From NCBI RefSeq assembly GCF_000332195.1, contig NZ_KB235922.1, positions 4,809,322-4,873,321 on the forward strand: a stretch of 64,000 bases of DNA, read 5' to 3'. Below the pieces are notes generated by a model that saw only the letters and a program-made list of their open reading frames with translations, searched no databases and had not been told where the DNA came from. The DNA comes from Pleurocapsa sp. PCC 7319 (GTDB lineage: Bacteria; Cyanobacteriota; Cyanobacteriia; Cyanobacteriales; Xenococcaceae). The translations under genes and the position numbers were made by a program. Position 1 is the stretch's first letter; each line of letters opens with the position of its first letter. Of the stretch, positions 23,719-32,952 are shown in pieces.

Positions 23719-26048
23719 AACCTATAGCTATAGTTGTTCCCTGGTTTGGCAAAAATTTAAAAGGAGGAGCAGAACAGCAAGCGTGGCAAATTGCGACTCG
23801 ACTTGCTAACAAAGGTCATCAAATCGAAGTGTTGACTACTTGCTGTCGTTCTTTTCAAGATGATTGGTCTGTCAATCATCTTAAATCTGGATTGAGCCAA
23901 GAGGAAGGTATTAAGATTCGACGCTTTGAAGTTGATAGTCGCGATCGCCCTAGGTTTGATCGGATTAATTCTTTGATATTGAGCTTGTCATCTTCAGACC
24001 TAAAACCAGGAGTTAGTCCGATTAATTTAGAAGATGCAACTGTTTTTTGTAATGAGAACATTAATTCGACTAATTTACTGAATTATCTCCAAAAAAATCA
24101 AGAACATTATCAAGCGTTTATCTTTATCCCCTATCTTTATGGTCTAATTTTGCAGGGTTTGCCGATTGTTGCTAGTCGTGCATTTCTACAGCCTTGTTTA
24201 CACGATGAAGCTTATGCATATTTGCCACAAGTTGCTAACATATTTCATTTAGCTAAAGGGTTATTATTCATCAGTGAGGGAGAAGCTCAACTAGCTAGAC
24301 AATTATATGGTCCTGGGATCATTACTAAAAGCGTAGTGGCAGGTGCAGGAGTAGAAGTAGAAGTACTTGACCATAAGCATCATAATAAAACAATTCTCAA
24401 GATTAAAGACTTTCAAATAACCCAAGAGCGGTTTATTCTTTGTCTCGGTCGCCGAGATGCAACCAAAAATACCGATTTATTGATTAGGGCTTATACTGAT
24501 TTCAAGCAAAAGCATCCAGACTCTAATCTCAAGCTAGTTATTGTCGGTCCTGGTAATCCATCCTTTCTTAAGCCTATGGAGGGATTAGTTGATTTAGGTT
24601 TAGTTACAGAAATTGAAAAAGAAGCATTATTAGCTAACTGCTTGGCTTTATTCCAACCTAGTCAAAACGAAAGTTATTCCCGTGTCATCATGGAAGCTTG
24701 GTTCTATCAGAAGCCTGTTGCTGCTCATCGGAATTGTTTGGCTACTGCGATCGCTGTTGAGTCGGCAAAAGGTGGTTGGCTAGCAGAGACAGAAATTGAA
24801 TGGTCAGAATTATTCGCTCAGGTCGATCAGGTGGCAGAAAAAGTATTGACAGCATACGGAACAAATGGTCACAGTTATGCCCAAGAAAATGCTGTATGGG
24901 ATAAAGTTATGGAGCGTTACGAAGCTGTATTGGCTTTATCCAAACCATTAGCAACAACATCTACACCTAGCTCGGGAAAACTGAATCAAATCCATCAATT
25001 ACTGCCTAACCTTGGTTATGGTGATGCTATATCTAACCATGCATTGGCAATTAGAGACTATTTACGCAGTTGTGGCTATAAATCTGATATTTTTGTCAGC
25101 TATCTAGATGAGAGAGTTGCTCATGAAGCTAAAATATTTCAGCCTAAAAGTATTAGTGCTAAAGCAGGATTAATTTATCATCATTCAATTGGTTCTGAAC
25201 TTACCGACTATGCTATAACGCACCCAGCCCCTAAATGTCTTATTTATCACAACATTACTCCGGCAAAGTTTTTTATTCCTTACCGACCTGATTTTGCCAA
25301 AATTCTGGAAGAAGGTAGAGCGCAGTTAAAGCAATTAGCCCAATATTTCCCAATATCAGTAGGCGATTCGACCTATAATGCAGCTGAACTAAATGCATCT
25401 GGATTTCCCCAGCCTGGGGTACTGCCTATCTCTGTCAACCCGAATAAATGGGATCTGCCAGCAGATGCCAACCTAATGAAGCAACTACAAGATGGTAAAA
25501 CTAATTTACTGTTTGTCGGTCGTTTGGCACCAAACAAATGTCAAGATCAATTAATCAAAACATTTTTGCACTATCTGAGTATGGATCAAGAGGCGCGTCT
25601 GATTTTGGTTGGTTCTGGGGAACGAAACGATCCCTATTACATTCACCTGATCAATACAATTGAAAATTTAAACCTTACAGATTTTGTCCTGCTTCCAGGG
25701 CAAGTAAATGATACTCAACTGTTAGCATTTTATAGAACTGCACATCTACTTTGGTCTATGAGCGAGCATGAAGGTTTTTGTGTGCCACTTATTGAAGCGA
25801 TGTGGTTTGATGTTCCAGTGTTGGCTTATAAAAGTACTGCTGTGCCAGAAACTTTAGGCGAAGCGGGATTAATGTTCAATACTAAAGAAGATTTAGTCCA
25901 AGTTGCTGCTTTGGCGAAGTTGTTAGTGAAGGATAAAGTGCTAAAAGCAACTGTACTCAATTTCCAGCGAATAAGACGGGAAAATTTCATCACTTCAGCA
26001 GTAATGGAAAGGATAAATATTATTATTTCAAGAATGAAATATGACTAA
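23715..26048 (+). CDS. Double-domain GT4-type glycosyltransferase
   Basis: This is a 777-residue protein made of two GT-B glycosyltransferase modules. Module 1 (1 to about 400) starts IVVPWFGKNLKGGAEQQAWQ and has the EX7E element NESYSRVIMEAW. Module 2 (about 415-777) begins at QIHQLLPNLGYGDAISNH, with a donor-site FVGRLAPNKCQDQLI and EX7E in HEGFCVPLIEAM. Both catalytic elements look intact, so the protein could add two sugars in turn. Its start overlaps the methyltransferase stop by 4 bp. Sugar donors cannot be told. Confidence 0.85.
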   Translation: MKPIAIVVPWFGKNLKGGAEQQAWQIATRLANKGHQIEVLTTCCRSFQDDWSVNHLKSGLSQEEGIKIRRFEVDSRDRPRFDRINSLILSLSSSDLKPGVSPINLEDATVFCNENINSTNLLNYLQKNQEHYQAFIFIPYLYGLILQGLPIVASRAFLQPCLHDEAYAYLPQVANIFHLAKGLLFISEGEAQLARQLYGPGIITKSVVAGAGVEVEVLDHKHHNKTILKIKDFQITQERFILCLGRRDATKNTDLLIRAYTDFKQKHPDSNLKLVIVGPGNPSFLKPMEGLVDLGLVTEIEKEALLANCLALFQPSQNESYSRVIMEAWFYQKPVAAHRNCLATAIAVESAKGGWLAETEIEWSELFAQVDQVAEKVLTAYGTNGHSYAQENAVWDKVMERYEAVLALSKPLATTSTPSSGKLNQIHQLLPNLGYGDAISNHALAIRDYLRSCGYKSDIFVSYLDERVAHEAKIFQPKSISAKAGLIYHHSIGSELTDYAITHPAPKCLIYHNITPAKFFIPYRPDFAKILEEGRAQLKQLAQYFPISVGDSTYNAAELNASGFPQPGVLPISVNPNKWDLPADANLMKQLQDGKTNLLFVGRLAPNKCQDQLIKTFLHYLSMDQEARLILVGSGERNDPYYIHLINTIENLNLTDFVLLPGQVNDTQLLAFYRTAHLLWSMSEHEGFCVPLIEAMWFDVPVLAYKSTAVPETLGEAGLMFNTKEDLVQVAALAKLLVKDKVLKATVLNFQRIRRENFITSAVMERINIIISRMKYD

Positions 26049-26074
26049 TTTGCCACTCTCTTTTTCAAAAGCTT

Positions 26075-27391
26075 TTGAGCAAGTTGTTTCAAAATAAATT
26101 TCAAGAATTACCAAATAAGTTCAATAAAAATAAGATGATAAATTCTAACTCTAATTTAAACAAATCAGTTCAACAACACACATACAGCTTAAGTAAAGAT
26201 TTGTCCCTAAATAATTTAGAAGATATTTACCATAATGTAGTTTTAAAGCAAGATTTTTATGGAGATGATTATGGAGCAGATTGGGATATAATTCCATACC
26301 AACAAATGGCTCATATTATAACCAGTTTATTTTCTCCTCAATGGCATTTAGATATAGGTTGTGGAAAAGGCTTGCTTGTTCAAGCAATGAGAAAATTGAA
26401 AAATAATTCTTATGGAATTGATTTTAGTGAAGCTTTGATAGGCTTAGCCAATCAAAGTATTCAAAAATATTTGACTGTTGTTACTGCCGAAAGTTGGCTA
26501 AAAAAAACATCAATAAAAAAAGTGGATTTAATTACATTCACAGAGGTTTTTGAACATTTACCAGTTTCAACTTTAGAGCAAAATTTGAAATATTTGAGGG
26601 AGTCATATAATGGAAGATTACTGCTTACTATTCCATCATTTGGACTAGATGCTACTTTTAAATTAGGCATTAAGGTTAATAATGATAATCCAGAATGGAA
26701 TAGAGATATGATGTATAATATCCCCTTTAAGAATATTGTTCTGCAAGACGGATTACCACATCACGGTCATATTACTTTAGCTTCATATAGATGGTGGAGT
26801 GAATTTTTGTTATTTCATGGGTACTCAAGAAATAGAGATTTAGAAGTACTTTGTTCGGAAAAATTTAATGATATTTTGACTAAATACAACTGGCATCCTT
26901 ACATCTTAAACAAGACTCCTAAGGCTGATGAGTTGACAAAAAGTATAGAAACTGGATCCTCCCTAGGCTGTGGTTGGCATCATTATGAAAATATTAAGGG
27001 TAGATGGACTGATGGCTTTGCTAGATTATATTTTGTCGAATCTAACCTCAAAGCGAATAGATTAATTTTAAATGTGTCTCCACCTGAGATTAACTACATT
27101 CAGGAATGTAACTTAATCATTACGATAGATAACTTAGTTAAAACAAATTCTTACAGATTTATATGGGTTCAACGCTTTAGTTCTTTTCCAACTGAGATAG
27201 AGGTAAGGGGGCTAAAAACTAATATGACCATTAATCTGGTAGAAATACCGCAAGAAGATCAAAATGATGCAATATATTCAAATTGTTGGAGAATCAATAT
27301 AATTTCACCAAACTTTTGTCCCAATGATTATGGTTTGTCAAGTGATTTGAGGCGTTTGGGTATTTTTATTGATTCTCTTGAACTGTTGTAA
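26075..27391 (+). CDS. SAM-dependent methyltransferase (glycan cluster)
   Basis: This 438-residue protein has a class I methyltransferase domain at about 75-200: motif I LDIGCGKGLLVQA, acidic end of strand 2 GIDFSEALI, and FTEVFEHLP. The C-terminal 200 residues are unassigned and may form a beta-rich acceptor-binding domain. The start given is TTG; ATG at 26135 (MINSNSN) is an equally possible start. Codon use is more AT-rich than in the flanking GT genes. It probably modifies a sugar or the end of a glycan chain. Confidence 0.7.
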   Translation: MSKLFQNKFQELPNKFNKNKMINSNSNLNKSVQQHTYSLSKDLSLNNLEDIYHNVVLKQDFYGDDYGADWDIIPYQQMAHIITSLFSPQWHLDIGCGKGLLVQAMRKLKNNSYGIDFSEALIGLANQSIQKYLTVVTAESWLKKTSIKKVDLITFTEVFEHLPVSTLEQNLKYLRESYNGRLLLTIPSFGLDATFKLGIKVNNDNPEWNRDMMYNIPFKNIVLQDGLPHHGHITLASYRWWSEFLLFHGYSRNRDLEVLCSEKFNDILTKYNWHPYILNKTPKADELTKSIETGSSLGCGWHHYENIKGRWTDGFARLYFVESNLKANRLILNVSPPEINYIQECNLIITIDNLVKTNSYRFIWVQRFSSFPTEIEVRGLKTNMTINLVEIPQEDQNDAIYSNCWRINIISPNFCPNDYGLSSDLRRLGIFIDSLELL

Positions 27392-27401
27392 ATTTGGTGA
27401 T

Positions 27402-28574
27402 ATGCGAGTAGCTTTTATTGTTCAACGCTGTGGATTAGAGGTAAATGGTGGTGCTGAAACTCACTGTCTCAAGATTGCCCAACGAATGGCTAAATATTGG
27501 GACACAGAAATATTAACAACCTGTGCCTTGGACTACATGACCTGGAAAAATCACTACTCACCAGGTTTAACAGAGGTTTCTGGTGTCAAGGTACGACGTT
27601 TCTTAGTCGGGCAGCAGCGCGATGTAGATAAGTTTAATCATTTGTCAGCAAAAATTCACCCTCGTTTGTCCAAAGTTGCTCTTAAAGAACAGGAGCAATG
27701 GATGCGATCGCAAGGACCTCTTGCTCCTGATTTGATTACCTATATCAAGCAGAACGAGCAGGAATACGACGCATTTATTTTTTTTCCCTATTTATATGCA
27801 ACGACTTATTTCGCTTTGCCTATTGTCGCCAACAAAGCTTATTTAGCTCCTTGTGCTCATGATGAATGGCCAATTTATCTCAGTATGTGGGATAGTTTTT
27901 TTGAAAAACCGCGTGGTTTTATTTTTAACACTTTAGAAGAAAAAAAGTTTCTAAAAAACCGTTTTCCAACAATTAATTTCCAAGGACCGATCGCTGGTAT
28001 AGCCTTAGATAAACCACCAACTCATGATCCAGAAAACTTTCGGCAGAAATACAAGATAGATGAACCCTTTATTTTATATGTTGGTAGAATCGATCCTTCC
28101 AAAGGATGTGAAGAACTTTTTCGTTATTTTATACAATTGCGAAGCCTGGAGTTTACTACAAGAAAGCTCGTACTATTAGGCAAACCAACAATGTCAATTC
28201 CCTCACATCCAGATATTATTAATCTTGGTTTTGTAGATGAGCAGACTAAGTGGAATGCTCTAGCAGCTTGTGATTTATTAGTAATGCCTTCTCCCTATGA
28301 AAGCTTATCTATAGTATTGCTAGAAGCCTGGGCAGTAGGTAAACCCGTTTTAGTTAACGGTAATTGTGATGTTTTAGTAGGTCAGTGTCGTAGAGCGCAA
28401 GGTGGGCTTTGGTATACAAATGAAGATGAGTTTCAGGTAGCTATAGAAAAGATGGAAGAGCCAATTAGAAATCAACTAGGCTTACAAGGGAAAGAATTTG
28501 TGGCAGCAAACTATACCTGGTCGAAAATTGAGAAAACATACTTAGAATTTATTTCAGGATTGGAAAAATTGTAA
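27402..28574 (+). CDS. GT4-type glycosyltransferase
   Basis: This is a GT-B glycosyltransferase starting MRVAFIVQRCGLEVNGGAE, with donor-side LYVGRIDPSKGCEELFR and EX7E in PYESLSIVLLEAW. The ATG at 27402 is chosen over an upstream in-frame TTG (27369) because the N-terminal beta strand of GT4 enzymes starts there and GGTGAT precedes it. It is related to module 1 of the two-domain protein (shared GGAExHxxxIA and FIFFPYLYATTY / FIFIPYLYGL patterns), suggesting duplication within the cluster. Confidence 0.85.
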   Translation: MRVAFIVQRCGLEVNGGAETHCLKIAQRMAKYWDTEILTTCALDYMTWKNHYSPGLTEVSGVKVRRFLVGQQRDVDKFNHLSAKIHPRLSKVALKEQEQWMRSQGPLAPDLITYIKQNEQEYDAFIFFPYLYATTYFALPIVANKAYLAPCAHDEWPIYLSMWDSFFEKPRGFIFNTLEEKKFLKNRFPTINFQGPIAGIALDKPPTHDPENFRQKYKIDEPFILYVGRIDPSKGCEELFRYFIQLRSLEFTTRKLVLLGKPTMSIPSHPDIINLGFVDEQTKWNALAACDLLVMPSPYESLSIVLLEAWAVGKPVLVNGNCDVLVGQCRRAQGGLWYTNEDEFQVAIEKMEEPIRNQLGLQGKEFVAANYTWSKIEKTYLEFISGLEKL

Positions 28575-28683
28575 ATAAATTAATTATATTTCCTGGAAAC
28601 AGGAATATTATGTTCAAATTGCTAAATATTTTAAGTAGGTAGGCATAATAATTTATAAAACCCAGGTAATTAATCTTTTCCCT

Positions 28684-28720
28684 ATCACCCATCCCCTAAT
28701 CCCTAACCCCCTAACCCCTG
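28684..28720. repeat. Degenerate heptamer run CCCTAA(T/C)
   Basis: CCCTAAT and CCCTAAC units with extra C bases lie in the 188-bp spacer before the next GT gene. TAA is present in each unit. Confidence 0.7.
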
Positions 28721-28762
28721 CCAAAACAAAACCGTTTTATATTTAATTTCACCCACCTACTT

Positions 28763-29932
28763 ATGTTCAAAGTTGTTATTGATGCTACCCCTGTAGCTCC
28801 CAAGCCAAGCGGGGTTGGTTTATATGTTGCTAATTTAATCCGTGCTTTGGATGATTTACAAGCAAAAGAAGATTTTCAATTAGAGTTAGCATTTCAACCT
28901 GGTTTGAAAAACTGGCTGCGAGGAGATCGTAGTTTTCCAGAGTGTTTACATCAGTATGCCAACCTGCATTTCTTCCCTATGCCCGTCAGGATTTCTGACT
29001 TATTATTATCCACTAAATCAACCACGGTTTTATCTTATTTTGAAAAATACTTTGGCTTTCCCAATATTATTCATGGTACTAACTATTCAGTTTATCCTTG
29101 CCAGAAAAGTTATAAGGTTATGAATTTATATGACCTAACTTTTATTAAATATCCTAATTATATTGATGCTGTCGTTGCCAAATATACAGAAAAAGTGAAG
29201 CGTTGTTTAGAGTGGACGGACTTCATATTAACTATTTCTGAGAGTTCCAAGCAAGACATTATTAAATATCTCAAAGTAGACCACGATAAAATTTTTGTCA
29301 CACCTTTAGCTAGCCGTTATCATCCTAATTATTCATTTTCTGCCCAAAAAATAGAGCAGCTGAGAAAGCAAGTAAAGTACGATTGGTCTCAACCATATTT
29401 ACTTTTCGTTAGTACAATAGAGCCGAGAAAAAATATCAATTCGATAATTTCAGCATTTAACTATTTAAAAAGCAAATCCAAAATTCCCCATAATTTGATC
29501 CTGATTGGTCAAAAAGGATGGCGTTACGAAGCAATATTTTCCTCTATAGAAAATTCACCCTGGAAACAGCAAATTTATCATCTTAATTATTTATCTGATG
29601 AATTGGTTGCTCTTTTTTATATGAATGCTGATGTTTTTGTTTATCCTTCTCACTATGAGGGGTTTGGTCTTCCTGTTTTAGAAGCAATGACTTTAGGAGT
29701 TCCTGTAGTAACTTCTAATACTTCTTCACTTCCAGAAGTTGCAGGAGATGCAGCTTTATTAATTGAACCTCTGGATACAATGCAACTAGCAGCAGCGATA
29801 CTAAAAGTAATTAGCGATTTTGAATTACGTCAAGATTTGATTAACAAAGGTCAAGAAAGAGCGAAATTATTCTCTTGGGAAAAAACAGCAAAGTTGACTT
29901 TAGCAGCTTATCAAAAGATATTGTCAGACTGA
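28763..29932 (+). CDS. GT4-type glycosyltransferase
   Basis: This 389-residue GT-B enzyme starts FKVVIDATPVAPKPSGVGLY, with the glycine-rich acceptor loop. The donor-binding half shows LFVSTIEPRKNI and EX7E in HYEGFGLPVLEAM, with TSNTSSLPEVAGDAALL after it, typical of mannosyl/rhamnosyl GT4 enzymes. It is separated from the previous gene by a spacer with repeats, so it may have its own promoter. It closes the surface-glycan cluster. Confidence 0.85.
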   Translation: MFKVVIDATPVAPKPSGVGLYVANLIRALDDLQAKEDFQLELAFQPGLKNWLRGDRSFPECLHQYANLHFFPMPVRISDLLLSTKSTTVLSYFEKYFGFPNIIHGTNYSVYPCQKSYKVMNLYDLTFIKYPNYIDAVVAKYTEKVKRCLEWTDFILTISESSKQDIIKYLKVDHDKIFVTPLASRYHPNYSFSAQKIEQLRKQVKYDWSQPYLLFVSTIEPRKNINSIISAFNYLKSKSKIPHNLILIGQKGWRYEAIFSSIENSPWKQQIYHLNYLSDELVALFYMNADVFVYPSHYEGFGLPVLEAMTLGVPVVTSNTSSLPEVAGDAALLIEPLDTMQLAAAILKVISDFELRQDLINKGQERAKLFSWEKTAKLTLAAYQKILSD

Positions 29933-29976
29933 ATGCCTGACCCCGCATTTTTCACATAATGCTGAATCCTAAACTG

Positions 29977-30004
29977 TCAATTGTCAATTGTCAATTGTCA
30001 ATTG
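29977..30004. repeat. Heptamer array TCAATTG x 4
   Basis: Four exact TCAATTG units. On the minus strand each holds TGA, and the surE stop (29984-29986) is in the second unit. The last residues of SurE (about QLTIDN) are encoded by the array. Confidence 0.9.
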
Positions 30005-30805
30005 TCCATTAAAAAACTCTTGACTATAAAGATGCTTAACTATCGTGGCATCAGTGAGATTGTATTGCAAAGGAGTAATGGTGATAAAGCGATCGCGAAT
30101 TGCTTGAACATCAGTCAAAATATGTGGAGGTAAATTAAGATCTCCTGGCTGTTCAATATCTTCAATAATTTCTCCCTCTAACCAATAATAACTTTTCCCC
30201 CGGGGATCGAGTCTTTTCTCAAATTTCTCAATATAGCGGCGTAAACCCTGACGAGTAACTAACACTCCCGCTATTTCTGAAGTCTTCACGGGAGGGATAT
30301 TGACACTCAGTAAGGGAGGTTGAGGATAGCTTATCTTAGCTAATTTGGTTAGCAGTTTAAGAGCAAAATCGGCAGCGGGCTGAAACTCAAAGTTAGTAAA
30401 ACTTGCCAAACTAAATGCCACACTAGGAATTCCTTCTAATACTCCTTCCATCGCCGCCGATACTGTACCAGAATACAGAACATCTGTACCTAGATTGGGA
30501 CCATGATTAATGCCAGAACAGACAAAATCAGGACGAGTTTTTAGCACGGCACTGAGGGCAAACTTAACGCAGTCAGCAGGAGTCCCAGAACACGACCACG
30601 CAACTACGTTATCATCAAAGACTGAATCAACTTCCTCTTTGGCTCTTATTGGTTGATGTAAGGTTAATCCATGTCCAGTCGCTGACCGTTCGCGATCGGG
30701 ACACACCACCGTCACCTGATGACCCGCTTGAGCTAATGTATTCGCCAAGGTACGAACGCCCAAAGAAAATATACCATCATCGTTGCTAATTAAGATATTG
30801 CTCAT
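29984..30805 (-). CDS. surE: 5'/3'-nucleotidase SurE
   Basis: This 273-residue SurE family enzyme is a metal-dependent phosphatase that releases phosphate from nucleoside monophosphates. Metal-binding [11 protein letters not shown] is near the N-terminus, followed by [23 protein letters not shown] and [19 protein letters not shown], all family hallmarks. The C-terminal tail runs into a heptamer array and is probably not functional. It lies 8 bp downstream of glpD on the same strand, giving a likely operon. Confidence 0.95.
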   Translation of the reverse strand: MSNILISNDDGIFSLGVRTLANTLAQAGHQVTVVCPDRERSATGHGLTLHQPIRAKEEVDSVFDDNVVAWSCSGTPADCVKFALSAVLKTRPDFVCSGINHGPNLGTDVLYSGTVSAAMEGVLEGIPSVAFSLASFTNFEFQPAADFALKLLTKLAKISYPQPPLLSVNIPPVKTSEIAGVLVTRQGLRRYIEKFEKRLDPRGKSYYWLEGEIIEDIEQPGDLNLPPHILTDVQAIRDRFITITPLQYNLTDATIVKHLYSQEFFNGQLTIDN

Positions 30806-30813
30806 TTAATATG

Positions 30814-32475
30814 TTAAGCCAGCTGATAATCGGGAATACAGTTATGCTCCATGTAAAAGCGATATTCGTCACAGGCGCGATCGCATTGTTCTTGCGTCCA
30901 ACCACAATGTTTTTGGAGTACTTCTGTGACAACAGGCAATAAATCCATGCCGTAATTACCATTCATGGACAAAGTAGTTCTACGGCGGAGAATATCTACT
31001 ATCGTATGAGCTAATTCCCTCTCAACAGCATATACAATCTGGGCTTTGATATCAGGTAAATCCGGGCTAACTGGTTTGCATAACTCAGGATTATCTTTAG
31101 TTAGGGTCAAAATTTCTAATGCTTTGGCACCATATATGGTAAATAAATGATCAATTGTTCTAGTTGATAGAATTGAGCCGTATTCAGTAATTGCCTCTTG
31201 AATCCGTCGATCATTAGGCAAAATACAGCCAGGTAGAGGTAAAGAGTCGGTTCGGCAAGGTTGAGGCGATCGCTTCATGCGTTTGAGAATAGCATCTACC
31301 ATTTCTTCTCCTACGTTGCGATAGGTGGTTAACTTGCCACCAATTAGGGTAAATAAGTTATTTACTCCTTCTTTTCGATGGTCAAAAATAATATGTTTAC
31401 GAGTAATACTTCCAGGTTTTTTACCCTCAGAGTTGGGTAAAGGACGTACCCCAGAATAGGTGAATTTAACATCATCTCTTTTTAGATTAGCAGTTGGAAT
31501 AACATTATTAGTTTCTTGTAAGAGATAATCTATTTCATCATTATTGGCTTTGATATTTTCGATATCGTCTTTATAGGGTAAGTCAGTTGTGCCAATTAAA
31601 TATTTTCCCAACCAGGAGATAATAAAGAACGGACGACCATCGGATTTTGCTTCTACATATAGACTGGAATTTGGTGCCCCAGGAAAAGGATCGACGACAA
31701 CATGACTTCCTTTTGTGCCGCCATTTTTTTTAGCATCTCCAATAGAAACCCTTTTTCCTGCTTTATTACCTCGTTCACAGACACGATCAACCCAAGGTCC
31801 TGCCGTATTAACAACCATTACATCTTTTCTACCTGAGATGGTAAAACTTGACCCTGTTAGTTTATCCTTACAGACAACATCACTGATACGCCCATCTTTG
31901 AGGGTAAGTTCCATAACTTCGACATAGTTTAAGACTGTTGCTCCTGCATTTTGAGCCGAAATAATATTTTCTAGACAGAGACGCTCCGCAAAGTTAACTT
32001 GTCCATCATAGTATTGTGAGCCCCCAACTAAGTTTTCTTTATCCAAGGAACGAAACATCTGCTCAAACTTTTCCTTGGGTAACATCTGATATGAAGGAAG
32101 GGTTTTATCACTACTCAGAAGATCGTAGAGAATCATGCCTACCCAAATTTTCCAATAGGGACGTGAGCGATCGCGATAAACAGGAATGGTAAGCTGTAAA
32201 GGGTTAACTAAGTGTGGCGCAGTATGCAGCAATACCTCTCTTTCTTTGAGAGATTCCCTGACTAAGGGGATTTCAAAATATTCTAGATAACGAAAGCCAC
32301 CGTGAATCAACCGACTAGACCAACTAGAACTACCACTAGCAAAATCAGTTTTCTCAATTAAGATTGTTTTTAAACCCCGTAAAGCTGCATCCCTAGCGAC
32401 ACCTGCACCATTAATTCCGCCACCAATAATTATGACATCGTAGTCTGTTTGTTGAATTTGAGCAAAATCTCGCAT
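30814..32475 (-). CDS. glpD: Glycerol-3-phosphate dehydrogenase (FAD, GlpD type)
   Basis: This 553-residue flavoprotein oxidises sn-glycerol-3-phosphate to dihydroxyacetone phosphate. The FAD-binding motif is DVIIIGGGINGAGVARDAA. SSWSSRLIHGGFRYLEYFE, TAGPWVDRVC and IGTTDLPYKDD are GlpD hallmarks, and the C-terminal DAO_C helical domain is present. Length is normal. It is peripheral at the membrane and probably passes electrons to quinone. It is transcribed with surE. Confidence 0.95.
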   Translation of the reverse strand: MRDFAQIQQTDYDVIIIGGGINGAGVARDAALRGLKTILIEKTDFASGSSSWSSRLIHGGFRYLEYFEIPLVRESLKEREVLLHTAPHLVNPLQLTIPVYRDRSRPYWKIWVGMILYDLLSSDKTLPSYQMLPKEKFEQMFRSLDKENLVGGSQYYDGQVNFAERLCLENIISAQNAGATVLNYVEVMELTLKDGRISDVVCKDKLTGSSFTISGRKDVMVVNTAGPWVDRVCERGNKAGKRVSIGDAKKNGGTKGSHVVVDPFPGAPNSSLYVEAKSDGRPFFIISWLGKYLIGTTDLPYKDDIENIKANNDEIDYLLQETNNVIPTANLKRDDVKFTYSGVRPLPNSEGKKPGSITRKHIIFDHRKEGVNNLFTLIGGKLTTYRNVGEEMVDAILKRMKRSPQPCRTDSLPLPGCILPNDRRIQEAITEYGSILSTRTIDHLFTIYGAKALEILTLTKDNPELCKPVSPDLPDIKAQIVYAVERELAHTIVDILRRRTTLSMNGNYGMDLLPVVTEVLQKHCGWTQEQCDRACDEYRFYMEHNCIPDYQLA

Positions 32476-32952
32476 AATGCAGGCTTTCTATAGTTCAATA
32501 TTTTCCATCAATTATTTATAACTTAACTAATTATTGCCATTTTAAGGAGGAACATAATACCAATTTAAATTTCAGACATCACACATCATACATTCGTAGG
32601 GGCGAACGGTGTTTTACCCTACGGTATATCTGTATTGAATATCGTTTAATTTGGTGATACCAAATTGCGTTCTAAACCGTAATTCCTAACAAATAAAAAC
32701 CCTGATACTTGGTTTCAGAAATCGAAAACCTGAATAGGCTGACGAGTAGCTGAAAACCAAGCACAAGGTAAGATGAGGTGTAATTGCCGAAAGGAAATCA
32801 GAAAATTTCAACTGACTAAAATCAGGATCATGACGCATAACTTGTGTTATGGCGATGATTTTCGGAAGTCGAGTGTGGTCAAAATCGCACTCTCTGATTT
32901 CACAGTGAGATACGGAACGTCATAGCTTCGATTAATCCTACTCAATCATTGT
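32476..32952. other. Gene-free spacer with degenerate repeats
   Basis: This 477-bp region has no convincing gene. CGTAGGG (32595-32601) pairs with CCCTACG (32617-32623), and CCAATTTAAA / TTTAATTTGG flank it, resembling a degraded MITE. CTTGGTTTCAG (32708-32718) and CTGAAAACCAAG (32750-32761) form another inverted pair. A short frame at 32831 reading YGDDFRKSSVV faintly recalls an IS630-type transposase start, too weak to call. Confidence 0.45.

Noticed and set aside
32831-32926. 31-codon frame resembling an IS630 transposase start
   Set aside because: The similarity is only a few residues (YGDDFRKS) and nothing follows.
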